Shown here one piece after another: positions 24,049 through 32,085 of a stretch of 64,000 nt of DNA. Position 1 is the stretch's first letter. Every line of letters begins with the position of its first letter. The stretch covers positions 62,001 to 126,000 of the forward strand of contig CAZRGM010000009.1 of assembly GCA_964599635.1 (NCBI GenBank), given 5' to 3'. Both the position numbers and the translations under genes were made by a program. This stretch comes from WJMT01 sp964599635. GTDB taxonomy: Bacteria; Acidobacteriota; Aminicenantia; Aminicenantales; Aminicenantaceae. Under the pieces are notes generated by a model. It ran no database searches and was not told where the DNA came from. It was given only the letters and a program-made list of their open reading frames with translations.

Positions 24049-24061
24049 GTATTTAAAATAC
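24049..24061. promoter_or_regulatory. Putative operator of the RHH/MazF operon
   Basis: GTATTT-A-AAATAC, a perfect 6-1-6 palindrome that covers the -10 box (24055-24060). Its position suits autorepression by the ribbon-helix-helix antitoxin; binding is inferred. Confidence 0.5.
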
Positions 24062-24083
24062 ACTAAATATTGCGCATTGTCAA
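24055..24083 (-). promoter_or_regulatory. Sigma70 promoter of the RHH/MazF operon
   Basis: Minus strand TTGACA (24078-24083), 17-base spacer, TATTTT (24055-24060), followed by AGGAGA and ATG 24035. One of the best promoter matches in the window. Confidence 0.7.
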
Positions 24084-24135
24084 TACGCATAAAACGCAAC
24101 AAACCCCTTTTTCTCGCCGTTATTCCTGCTCTTTT

Positions 24136-24258
24136 TAATGTCATTCCTGTGGAAACAGGAATCCATTATCCTGGATTCCGTGTCAAGCACGGAATGACAA
24201 AGGGGACAGGTGTCATTCCCGCGCCTTTATTGTCATTCCTGCGAAAGCAGGAATCCAA
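24136..24258. repeat. REP-like palindromic repeats, cluster 4
   Basis: GTCATTCCTGTGGAAACAGGAATCC, GGATTCCGTGTCAAGCACGGAATGAC and GTCATTCCTGCGAAAGCAGGAATCC occur in sequence. The 4-base GAAA loop and perfect stems are conserved while stem sequence varies compensatorily (CTGTGG/AACAG, CTGCG/AGCAG). Confidence 0.8.
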
Positions 24259-24455
24259 ACGCGATCAACGCAATCAACGCTATAACGCAAGTAACGCAAT
24301 CAACGCGATTAACGCAATCAACGCAATTAACGCGATTAACTCAATAAACGCAATCAACGCAACAAACGCTATAAACGCAATTAACGCGATTAACGCTATA
24401 AACGCGATTAACTCAATCAACCCTATCAACGCGATTAACGCAAATAACACAAATC
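24258..24455. repeat. 9-bp satellite array (AACGCAATC-type units)
   Basis: About 21 near-identical 9-base units: AACGCAATC, AACGCGATT, AACGCTATA, AACGCAACA, AACTCAATC and similar. One reading frame gives Asn-Ala-Ile repeats, so it appears as an open frame, but there is no start context or unique sequence and I do not call a gene. A few units also occur at 5313-5345. Confidence 0.85.
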
Positions 24456-24487
24456 TTTCCCGCCAGAGCCTGCACCTGCAAGAGCAG

Positions 24488-24560
24488 GTGTCATTCCTGC
24501 ACTTCTCTTTGTCATTCCTGTGCAGCTTGTGCCCGCGAAAGCGGGTAGCAGGAATCCAGA
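24488..24560. repeat. REP-like palindromic repeats, cluster 5
   Basis: GTCATTCCTGCAC..., then GTCATTCCTGTGCAGCTTG with the nested CCCGCGAAAGCGGG hairpin and closing GCAGGAATCC, leading directly into the 71-bp tandem array. Confidence 0.75.
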
Positions 24561-24823
24561 AAAATAGTAAAATGATATTGTGTTACTGTTTTTTTAAAAA
24601 GTGTCATTCCTGTGGAAACAGGAATCCAGAAAAATAGTAAAATGATATTGTGTTACTGTTTTTTTTTACTGTTTTTTTTAAAAAGTGTCATTCCTGTGGA
24701 AACAGGAATCCAGAAAAATAGTAAAATGATATTGTGTTACTGTTTTTTTTAAAAAGTGTCATTCCTGTGGAAACAGGAATCCAGAAAAATAGTAAAATGA
24801 TATTGTGTTACTGTTTTTTTAAC
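24546..24823. repeat. 71-bp tandem array ending inside rfbD
   Basis: One partial and three full copies, starting at 24601 (84 bp with a small internal duplication), 24685 (71 bp) and 24756. Each unit is GTGTCATTCCTGTGGAAACAGGAATCC (a REP palindrome) plus AGAAAAATAGTAAAATGATATTGTGTTACTG and a T/A run. The last copy contains the final codons and stop of rfbD (24808-24822), so the gene end is part of the amplified unit. Confidence 0.85.
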
Positions 24824-25674
24824 AGGTGGAGGCAGGACTTAAGCGAATCTCTCCAGTAAGGAATCTCCAAGTCATAGGCTTTTTTGATCTTGGCTTTGTT
24901 TAAAACGCTGTAAGCCGGTCTTCTGGCTGGAGTGGGATACTCACGGGTCTCAATAGGATTAATCCGGCATTCGATCCCGGCTATATCCACAATAGTTCGA
25001 GCCAGGTCATACCAGCTAGCAACCCCTTCATTGCTGTAATGATAAATCCCGGGCATAAAATTTTTAGCGTTCAGCACCTTCAGAATGGCTCCGGCTAAAT
25101 CCCGGGCATAAGTGGGTGTCCCGATCTGGTCAAAGACCACATTCAGAGAATCTTTTTCTTGCGCCAGCTTCAGCATGGTTTTTACGAAATTATTCCCATA
25201 GGAAGAATAAAGCCAGGAAGTCCGAAGAATCATGACTTCTTTTCCCTTTGTAAGAACCGCCTTTTCGCCCTCCCACTTGGTTCTTCCGTAAACAGACACA
25301 GGATGAGGTGTATCCTCTTCTTTATAAGGAATAGATGAATTTCCGTCAAAAACAAAATCCGTGGAAATGTGGATCAATTTAGCACGGATTTGACTTGAAA
25401 TCACGGCTAAATTCTCAGCCCCTTTGTGATTGATAAGTTCAGCCCGCTCCTTTTCATCCTCAGCTTTATCCACGGCGGTATAAGCCGCACAGTTTATGAT
25501 TATATCGAATCTCTTGGAGGAGAAAAAAGCCTCAATCTCATCCCAGGATGTGATATCCAGTTCTTCAATATCGGTAAACTCGAAGCTGAGGTCCTGAGAC
25601 TGAGATAAATACTGGATTTCCCTTCCTAACTGGCCTTTAGCCCCAGTGACCAGGATATTTTTAGGATTATTCAA
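24808..25674 (-). CDS. rfbD: dTDP-4-dehydrorhamnose reductase
   Basis: 288 aa, normal RmlD length. NAD(P)-binding motif VTGAKGQLGREIQYL at the N-terminus, STDFVFDG, and the catalytic VYGRTKWEGEK (YxxxK). It reduces dTDP-4-keto-L-rhamnose to dTDP-L-rhamnose, the last step of the pathway. Start is a TTG at 25674 with AGGG five bases upstream. Fourth gene of the rfbA-C-B-D group, 55 bases after rfbB. The last four codons (L-K-K-Q) lie within the 71-bp tandem repeat, whose downstream copies duplicate this gene end. Confidence 0.95.
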   Translation of the reverse strand: MNNPKNILVTGAKGQLGREIQYLSQSQDLSFEFTDIEELDITSWDEIEAFFSSKRFDIIINCAAYTAVDKAEDEKERAELINHKGAENLAVISSQIRAKLIHISTDFVFDGNSSIPYKEEDTPHPVSVYGRTKWEGEKAVLTKGKEVMILRTSWLYSSYGNNFVKTMLKLAQEKDSLNVVFDQIGTPTYARDLAGAILKVLNAKNFMPGIYHYSNEGVASWYDLARTIVDIAGIECRINPIETREYPTPARRPAYSVLNKAKIKKAYDLEIPYWRDSLKSCLHLLKKQ

Positions 25675-25728
25675 TTTTCCCTACCCATCCGTTATCCATG
25701 CTTCCCTGACCAATCCAGGCTTAACTAT

Positions 25729-26760
25729 TTACCTATCTTTATAATACTTGGAATAAAATTCTTTAAAATCTTTGGATTTTTGCTTTATTTTTTCCCACCA
25801 TTCTTTATGGTCTTTATACCAGTTTACAGTGGTCTCTGTAGCTCTATCAAAGTCAAAAGATGGCTTCCAACCCAGGCCGTGAATCTTCTCACAGTCCAGA
25901 GCATAACGCTGGTCATGGCCCGGTCTGTCTTTAACAAAAGTGATCAAACTTCTGGGCTTTTCAAGCAAATCCACGATCCTCTCTGCCATCTGGATATTGG
26001 GAACCTCATTATCAGCACCGATGTTGTAGGCTTCTCCCAGCTTTCCTTTTCTCATCACCACATCCAAAGCCTGACAGTTATCCTCAACATAAAGCCAGTC
26101 CCGAACATTGGTTCCTTTTCCGTATAAAGGAAGGGATTTATTCTCCATGGCATGGCTTATAAAAAGGGGGATGAATTTTTCCGGATACTGATAAGGGCCG
26201 AAATTATTGCTGGGCCTCACAATAAGAATGGGAACTTCATAGGTCACCCAATAAGAATGCACCAGTCTGTCTGCTCCTGCCTTGCTGGCAGAATACGGGG
26301 AAGACGGATTCATAGGATCACTTTCTTTAAAAAAACCTTTCTCCCGGCTTCCATAAACCTCATCTGTTGAGACATGCAGAAAGAATTCCACATCCGAATC
26401 CTTGACCACATCCAGCATTGTGAATGTGCCAAAAACATCAGTCATGATGAACTCCCCAGCACTCATTATGGAACGGTCTACATGAGTCTCTGCGGCAAAA
26501 TGGACTACAGCGTCCACCCGGCTTACAATCTCTTTAACCCGTTCCCGGTCCTGTATATCGCCTTTCACAAACTCATATCTAGGGTCATCTTCAACATCCT
26601 TCAAATTATCCAGATTCCCTGCGTAAGTGAGCTTATCCAGATTGATAACCCGGCACCGGGGATATTTCTTCAGCAAAAAATGAATAAAATTACTTCCGAT
26701 AAAACCAGCCCCTCCCGTGACCAGGAGAGTCTTCTCCTCAATAGAGCGGTCCTCAGCCAT
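25729..26760 (-). CDS. rfbB: dTDP-glucose 4,6-dehydratase
   Basis: About 343 aa from ATG 26760, which overlaps the upstream stop by eight bases (ATGGCTGA) and has a purine-rich AAGAAAAG site; the longer frame to 26835 only shadows the upstream gene. GGAGFIGSNFIHFLLKK binds NAD, STDEVYG holds the catalytic acid/base pair region, and YSASKAGADRLV the YxxxK. NVRDWLYVEDNCQA is also diagnostic of RmlB. Converts dTDP-D-glucose to dTDP-4-keto-6-deoxyglucose, the second step of dTDP-L-rhamnose synthesis. Confidence 0.95.
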   Translation of the reverse strand: MAEDRSIEEKTLLVTGGAGFIGSNFIHFLLKKYPRCRVINLDKLTYAGNLDNLKDVEDDPRYEFVKGDIQDRERVKEIVSRVDAVVHFAAETHVDRSIMSAGEFIMTDVFGTFTMLDVVKDSDVEFFLHVSTDEVYGSREKGFFKESDPMNPSSPYSASKAGADRLVHSYWVTYEVPILIVRPSNNFGPYQYPEKFIPLFISHAMENKSLPLYGKGTNVRDWLYVEDNCQALDVVMRKGKLGEAYNIGADNEVPNIQMAERIVDLLEKPRSLITFVKDRPGHDQRYALDCEKIHGLGWKPSFDFDRATETTVNWYKDHKEWWEKIKQKSKDFKEFYSKYYKDR

Positions 26761-27208
26761 CTTTTCTTTTCCATTCATAGGGGATATCGTTTTTGTGAGG
26801 ATCCAGCCGCTTTTCATCCGGCTTTTCATAATCATACACCTGGGTGGGTATATTGATGATCAGAGCTTCTTCTTCACTCACACACATCCAGCCGTGATAA
26901 ACAAACTCCGGGATCTGGACCAGCATGGGATTGTGAACTCCAATATAGAACTGATCCACCTGCTTATAGGTAGGAGAATCTTCCCGGGCATCATACAAAA
27001 CCAGCTTGATCATGCCGTGCACACAGGCTACATTATCCGCTTGATGCTCATGTAAGTGCCAGGCCTTGACCACTCCCGGATAAGTGGTGCTCATATAGAC
27101 CTGTCCAAATTCCAGGAAAAAGTCATCATCATTTCTTAAAATCTCCATGAGCCTCCCTCTTTCATCAGGGATGACTCTTAACTTTTTGACTTTAACGCCA
27201 TCTATCAT
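26753..27208 (-). CDS. rfbC: dTDP-4-dehydrorhamnose 3,5-epimerase-family cupin
   Basis: 151 aa, shorter than classical RmlC (about 180). Cupin core: IPDERGRLMEILRND, VVKAWHLHEHQADNVACVHG (histidine-rich active-site strand) and IPEFVYHGWMC. Position between rfbA and rfbB argues that it performs the C3/C5 epimerisation in dTDP-L-rhamnose synthesis. A related sugar 3,4-ketoisomerase/epimerase role cannot be excluded because the family is versatile. AAAGGA lies eight bases before ATG 27208. Confidence 0.85.
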   Translation of the reverse strand: MIDGVKVKKLRVIPDERGRLMEILRNDDDFFLEFGQVYMSTTYPGVVKAWHLHEHQADNVACVHGMIKLVLYDAREDSPTYKQVDQFYIGVHNPMLVQIPEFVYHGWMCVSEEEALIINIPTQVYDYEKPDEKRLDPHKNDIPYEWKRKDG

Positions 27209-27252
27209 CTCTAAATTCCTTTCCCTTAAATTATTATTAAAAAAAGTAAATC

Positions 27253-28317
27253 TTATTTAATTTCGATTTTACTCTTATCACCGACCATAAATCGATATAC
27301 AGAAGGCTTAGGGGGACATTTGGAAATACTGACTTCCCGACCTATAAGACTCTCATCAATACGGGTCCCCACATCACAGATCTCACTGCTCTCCATCACG
27401 ATACTGCATTCAATCTCAGAATTAATGATCTGGCAGTTCCGCTGAATGGAGGAGAAAGGGCCTATATAAGAACCCTTAATGTGGGTTCCTTCCCCTATGA
27501 TAGAAGGACCTCGAATGATACTTTTCTCAATTCTAACATCTTTTTCTAGAACGACCTGACCGTTAATCTTGGACTCGGCATCTACCTCTCCCAGATTTTG
27601 GCCTTCTATGGATTCTAAAATCAGCCGGTTGGCTTCCAGAATGTCTTCGATCTTTCCAGTGTCTTTCCACCAGTCAGTCACCAGGTGAGGCTGCACTTCA
27701 TAGCCCTTCTCCACAAGATACTGAATGGCATCTGTGATCTCCAGTTCATTCCGCCATGATGGCTTGATCGCTTTCACCGCTTCAAACACATGAAAATCAA
27801 ACATATAAACGCCCACTAAAGCGAGGTTGCTCATGGGTTTTTTGGGCTTCTCCACCAGCCTTTTCACCCGGCCATCCTGGAGCTCTGCCACACCAAACAT
27901 CTGAGGATTGGGGACTTCAGTCAGAAGGATCTGACTGTTGGGCTTTTTCTTCTTAAAATCCTCAACCAGAGATTTGATCCCGTTTTTCAGGATATTGTCT
28001 CCCAGATACATGACAAAAGAATCTTTCCCTAAAAAATCTTCCGCAATCATCACGGCATGAGCTAAACCCAGAGGCTCATCCTGTTCAATATAAGTGATCT
28101 TGACTCCCCAGCGATCTCCGTTTCCCACAGCCTCTTTGATATCTTCTTTGGTCTCACCCACAATAATCCCGATCTCTTCGATGCCGGCTTCTTTCAATGC
28201 TTCAATCCCGTAGAACAAGACAGGTTTATTTGCGACCGGGACCAACTGCTTGGCCTGGGTAAAGGTGAGAGGACGAAGCCGTGTTCCTTTTCCGCCGCTT
28301 AATATGAGTCCTTTCAT
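27253..28317 (-). CDS. rfbA: Glucose-1-phosphate thymidylyltransferase (long form)
   Basis: 354 aa. LSGGKGTRLRPLTFTQAKQL is the nucleotide-binding signature and lysine loop; MYLGDNIL holds the metal-binding aspartate; VEKPKKP follows. Unlike short RmlA (about 290 aa) it has a C-terminal left-handed beta-helix of hexapeptide-like turns (INGQVVLEKDVRIEKSIIRG onward), matching the 'rmlA_long' group. Makes dTDP-glucose from glucose-1-phosphate and dTTP. AAGGA precedes ATG 28317. First gene of the rfb group, with its own promoter at 28353-28381. Confidence 0.93.
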   Translation of the reverse strand: MKGLILSGGKGTRLRPLTFTQAKQLVPVANKPVLFYGIEALKEAGIEEIGIIVGETKEDIKEAVGNGDRWGVKITYIEQDEPLGLAHAVMIAEDFLGKDSFVMYLGDNILKNGIKSLVEDFKKKKPNSQILLTEVPNPQMFGVAELQDGRVKRLVEKPKKPMSNLALVGVYMFDFHVFEAVKAIKPSWRNELEITDAIQYLVEKGYEVQPHLVTDWWKDTGKIEDILEANRLILESIEGQNLGEVDAESKINGQVVLEKDVRIEKSIIRGPSIIGEGTHIKGSYIGPFSSIQRNCQIINSEIECSIVMESSEICDVGTRIDESLIGREVSISKCPPKPSVYRFMVGDKSKIEIK

Positions 28318-28352
28318 GTGATTCCTTCTTTCTTCTTTATTAATAGATAGCC

Positions 28353-28381
28353 AGTTTATTATTCTGACTAATCAATGTCAA
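28353..28381 (-). promoter_or_regulatory. Sigma70-type promoter of the rfbACBD operon
   Basis: Minus strand TTGACA (28376-28381), 17-base spacer, TAAACT (28353-28358). The -35 box overlaps the stop codon of the upstream transferase gene. Confidence 0.52.
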
Positions 28382-29460
28382 TTTGATGTTGAGTTTTTGG
28401 AATTTGGTTTTAATTTTATATAGCCTAAAAATTTCAGCAGAACAAAGCAAACCGCAAAAATAATGACAATAAGCAGGATTCTGATCTCTGTATTCACATA
28501 TTCAAAAAGCACTCCGAATATAGAAAATAAAAACGAGATAAAGGTGAGGATCAAAGTGGTTTTTGTCTCTGAGACTTTTTTCTGTAAAAACCGGTAGTGA
28601 AAATGACCCATATCTTTGGTAAAGATATTCTGTCCTTTTGAAATTCTTCTTATGATGGTGATCACGGTTTCCAGTATGGGCAGAAACAGAATAATAATGG
28701 GGATGAGCAGAACAATGGCTAAAGAAGCCTTTCTTTGAATGGCAGCCATGGAAAGACAGGCAAGAATAAAACCGATTATCAGGCTTCCCGAATCCCCTAA
28801 ATAAAGTTTGGCTTTGGGAAAGTTAAAAGGATAAAATCCAATGATCACCCCAGAGAGAACAGCAATGATCAAAACCAGCAAAAATTGAGAGGACAGAAAA
28901 GCCAGAACCCCCAAAGAAACAACGGCAAAAAAGGAGATTCCTGCAGCCAGCCCGTCAATTCCATCCACAATATTAATGGCATTGGTGATCAAGCAGATCC
29001 ACAAAACAGTTAAAAAGAATGAAGTAAATACACTGATTCCCTGGGAACCAATAAAAGGTATGCTGAGCTCGCCTATTTTTAAGCCCGCAAAATAAATCAT
29101 GGAGGCAGCCAAGACCTGGACAAGGAATTTTTTCCAGGCAACTGTTCCAATAAAGTCATCATACAAGCCTAAGCTAAAAATAATCAGCAGTGCGATGATC
29201 AATAAAGGCAGATCAACAGTTCCCTGGAATTGGATGGGAACATGAGGGACCACAAAAATCCAGACAAATAAGATAGAAACAAACAGTGAAAAAAATATGG
29301 AAATACCGCCTAATCTGGGGGCTTCTTTTTGGTTAAAAACCCGGCTGTTGGATTTGTTCAATGATTGATTCCTGAAAATGAGCTTAATTAAAGTCAGGGT
29401 GAGAATAAAGGAAATCAGACCTGCTATAGCAAATGTTTCAACAATGACCCATGGTTTCAT
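28378..29460 (-). CDS. WecA/MraY-family polyprenyl-phosphate sugar-1-phosphate transferase
   Basis: About 360 aa from ATG 29460 (GAGG nine bases upstream; a TTG at 29475 is less likely). Ten or eleven membrane helices. Family motifs: EAPRLGGISIFFS, LYDDFIGTVAWKKF, NAINIVDGIDGLAAG and AKLYLGDSGSLIIGF, the Mg-binding aspartates of the active site. C-terminal loop HFHYRFLQKK matches the WecA-type HIHH-like loop. It transfers a UDP-HexNAc phosphate sugar to undecaprenyl phosphate, so the window encodes two distinct kinds of initiating enzyme (see 4009-5247). Confidence 0.9.
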   Translation of the reverse strand: MKPWVIVETFAIAGLISFILTLTLIKLIFRNQSLNKSNSRVFNQKEAPRLGGISIFFSLFVSILFVWIFVVPHVPIQFQGTVDLPLLIIALLIIFSLGLYDDFIGTVAWKKFLVQVLAASMIYFAGLKIGELSIPFIGSQGISVFTSFFLTVLWICLITNAINIVDGIDGLAAGISFFAVVSLGVLAFLSSQFLLVLIIAVLSGVIIGFYPFNFPKAKLYLGDSGSLIIGFILACLSMAAIQRKASLAIVLLIPIIILFLPILETVITIIRRISKGQNIFTKDMGHFHYRFLQKKVSETKTTLILTFISFLFSIFGVLFEYVNTEIRILLIVIIFAVCFVLLKFLGYIKLKPNSKNSTSN

Positions 29461-29544
29461 CAAATCTGTCCTCAATCAGTATTTATTAGTTCCCAATCAC
29501 TTTAACATATTTTGAGTTTTACCTTAAATATTTAGTTAAAATAG

Positions 29545-29605
29545 AAAGCATTTCCAATTCCGTAATCAATTTTATTCGTCTGGTAAGGGGACGGGGCAGT
29601 GGATT
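29545..29605. repeat. Diverged end fragment of the MITE-like element
   Basis: AAAGCATTTCCAATTCCGTAATCAATTTTATT and the following GGTAAGGGGACGGGGCAG resemble the left end of the element at 60485-60709 (AAGCAATTCTCATTCCGTAA...). Only one end is present, immediately after the SGNH gene. Confidence 0.45.
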
Positions 29606-29607
29606 AT

Positions 29608-31950
29608 TCAGTCTATTTCCGTGTAAACAAGCCCGCTTTCTCTTCCGTAGCTGTCCAGAGCGGTTATGGCATATTTATACAGCTTATCCTTGTCCACATT
29701 GCGGTGCCAGTACTCAAAAGTACTGGAACTTAGTTCTGATATCAATGCCGCACCCTCATCTTCAACCAGATAGATCCTGTATTTTTCTATGATGTCTTCA
29801 TTCTGGTCATTGGCTTCCCATTTCAGAACATTCACATATTCCACCAAAGATAAAGACCGGTTTTCCTTCTTCTCCCCGCGGAAATTGGCAGGCGGATAAA
29901 GAGGGGGGAGTTTGATAAACACGTCAACATCCACTTTTTTGGGACTGTTGGTGGCATTGTCTGAAGAGATGGTGATCTCTCCTTCATGAAGCCCATACGA
30001 CAAATCCGCCATGTCCACCATGACTTCAATAGAGTCCCACCCACCTGTGGAACTCCCTGAAGAAGGAGAAACGCTCAGCCAATCCTTGTCAGTGCTGATT
30101 TCATAGTCCAATTCTCCTCCTCCGCTGTTTTTTACTTTAAAGTTTTTCGAAGGAATCTCTGTCTCCGTGATTTCTGCCTCGAAATAAAGAGAATTCTTAT
30201 TGAGGCTGATAGTGGGGGGCAGAGATGCCGCATAGGCGTTGTACCAGGTTTGTGCCATGATTTGGTACCCTGTTTCATTGGGATGTGTGGTGTCGCTGAA
30301 TAGGTTTGTCCATCCGCCCGGATAACTCAGAAAGGCATTAAAAATATCAGCAAAATGAATACTGGGATTGGAAGCTATCGCCGTGATCTTTCCATTGAGC
30401 GCCCTGATGCGATCTTCGATGATGCCTTCCCAGCCCATCCTTGGAATGATGGTGCCTAGAAAGGTTTTCATGTTGAAATTGACGCAAATATTCGCCATCT
30501 GCTCTAAATTATAAGCAGCCGAGTCTATGGAAATACTGGTATCTTTAATATCATTGGTCCCTTCCATGATATAGATGGTTTTAGCCTGGTCGCTCGTGAT
30601 CACAGAATTGATTCGGCTCAATCCTCCAGATGTGTATTCCGCTCCTTTTCCGCGGTTTAAAACTGAAGCATTGGGATTGACACCGCTTCGAAGAAGGTCC
30701 TCCAAACGGGGCACATAGCCTTTATCCGGAGCTGGCTGGAGGTTAATAATCCCGGAAGTGATGCTGTCCCCAAAAGCAATATGTTTATTGTTATCCAGTT
30801 CCTGGATATAAAGAATTGGCTCAGGTCCGCTTCTTTTAGAAAAAAACCTCTCCTGCAGTCTGGTATTATTGAGGAGAGCCGCTTTAATTTGATCTTCAGA
30901 CTCCCAGAGAATCCAGGTTTTTCCTTGTAAAGAGACCATTTTGGGAGGGCGGGCGGCATTCTTACTTCCTGGTATTTCAACCCCCTGGGACCATTCGCCT
31001 CCTCTTTTGGTTTTCAAACAAATCTTTTGCGTGCCGCCATTACTTTTTAACCAAACCACAACTGGAACGGCCCTAAAAGATAAATCCATATAAGGAAAAG
31101 TATCTGCCTCATTCCTGTTGTCTGTGATCTTTTCCTCCAAAGACCACTGATATCCATCCCAGTATGAATAATAGAGCTCATAATCCTCTCCGTCATAAGA
31201 GCTCCACACCACATGGATAAAATTAAAAGGATCCAAAACCGCACTGGGAGATAAATGAGGAACATTTGGGGATTGATTTAAGGTGGAGATTTTTTTCCAG
31301 GTTCCTGCTTCATAAGACGTAAACAAGATTTCATCACGATTCCTGAACTGCCCCACCCAGAAAAGCCATACCGTTCCCAATTCATCAATCAATAATTGAG
31401 GGTCTAGACCCGAATAAGAATTGATTTCCCACTTCTGATCCAAAGAAACATTTTTGACGATGATTCTATTTTCTCCCTCTTCATAATGGACCCAGGCAGT
31501 CCATAAATCATTAGCCGGAGAGAAATCCAGCGCGGGTGAAAAATTAAATCCGGCTTCATCAAATGTCAGGCAGGTTTGGTCCACAGCCGTGTCATTTTCC
31601 AAGCGGGCTAAATAAACATCACTCTGTTGGTTCTGTCTCTCTTCCCACAGCAGCCATCTATTTCCAAACCTGTCTATCCGGGTGCTGAGAGAAACGATGC
31701 TTTTTCCTTCGCCTCCGGTTTGAAGGCCCATGATTTTGGATTCCTGTTTTCCCGGAGATATCATCCTGAAATCCCCAGAGGAAGAAACATAGATAACCTG
31801 GATATTCCCGGTTGAATCAAAAAAAGGCTGGGCTTCTTTTCCCTGAATCGATAAGGTTCTTTCTTCGGCCGCAGAAGGAGTCAAGGAAACAGAACCTATA
31901 AAAAATATAAAAAGGAACCATTCAAAAATTGAAAAGAGTTTCTTTTTCAT
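29608..31950 (-). CDS. Secreted SGNH/GDSL hydrolase with propeller-like, BACON-like and Fn3 domains
   Basis: 780 aa. Signal peptide at 1-28 (WFLFIFFIGSVSLTPSAA). Residues about 30-390 are beta-propeller-like repeats with W/V-rich strands (RWLLWEERQNQQSDVYLARL, LWTAWVHYEEGENRIIV). The SGNH hydrolase (about 390-575) has block I HIAFGDSITSG (nucleophile Ser), IYIMEGTNDI and the DTTHPNETG Asp-His pair. A BACON-like domain (about 578-685: FKVKNSGGGELDYEIS, WLSVSPSSG) and an Fn3 domain (about 690-780) follow. Likely exported esterase, for example a polysaccharide deacetylase/acetylesterase (inference). AGGGG precedes the ATG. Confidence 0.83.
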   Translation of the reverse strand: MKKKLFSIFEWFLFIFFIGSVSLTPSAAEERTLSIQGKEAQPFFDSTGNIQVIYVSSSGDFRMISPGKQESKIMGLQTGGEGKSIVSLSTRIDRFGNRWLLWEERQNQQSDVYLARLENDTAVDQTCLTFDEAGFNFSPALDFSPANDLWTAWVHYEEGENRIIVKNVSLDQKWEINSYSGLDPQLLIDELGTVWLFWVGQFRNRDEILFTSYEAGTWKKISTLNQSPNVPHLSPSAVLDPFNFIHVVWSSYDGEDYELYYSYWDGYQWSLEEKITDNRNEADTFPYMDLSFRAVPVVVWLKSNGGTQKICLKTKRGGEWSQGVEIPGSKNAARPPKMVSLQGKTWILWESEDQIKAALLNNTRLQERFFSKRSGPEPILYIQELDNNKHIAFGDSITSGIINLQPAPDKGYVPRLEDLLRSGVNPNASVLNRGKGAEYTSGGLSRINSVITSDQAKTIYIMEGTNDIKDTSISIDSAAYNLEQMANICVNFNMKTFLGTIIPRMGWEGIIEDRIRALNGKITAIASNPSIHFADIFNAFLSYPGGWTNLFSDTTHPNETGYQIMAQTWYNAYAASLPPTISLNKNSLYFEAEITETEIPSKNFKVKNSGGGELDYEISTDKDWLSVSPSSGSSTGGWDSIEVMVDMADLSYGLHEGEITISSDNATNSPKKVDVDVFIKLPPLYPPANFRGEKKENRSLSLVEYVNVLKWEANDQNEDIIEKYRIYLVEDEGAALISELSSSTFEYWHRNVDKDKLYKYAITALDSYGRESGLVYTEID

Positions 31951-31986
31951 GCGAATAACCCCTAGTTAATTAGGCTTTTTTTAATT

Positions 31987-32016
31987 ATTTTACATCAAAA
32001 AAAAATAGAATATCAA
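31987..32016 (-). promoter_or_regulatory. Possible sigma70-type promoter of the SGNH gene
   Basis: Minus strand TTGATA (32011-32016), 18-base spacer, TAAAAT (31987-31992), about 37 bases before ATG 31950. Confidence 0.42.
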
Positions 32017-32085
32017 TAAGCAAAGCGTCCTTAGTACCTAATTCCATGACTGTATCATTGAATAAGAGATTCTTCCAGCATCCCC

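Noticed and set aside
24077..24637. Open frame of 186 codons with Asn-Ala-Ile repeats
   Set aside because: It is the 9-bp satellite and REP palindromes read in frame; no unique sequence, start context or family.
21918..24800. CRISPR array
   Set aside because: Repeats are palindromic REP-like units of irregular spacing without unique equal-length spacers, and no cas genes are present.
26761..26835. N-terminal extension of rfbB
   Set aside because: Frame shadow of the rfbC gene; the dehydratase motif begins after the ATG at 26760.
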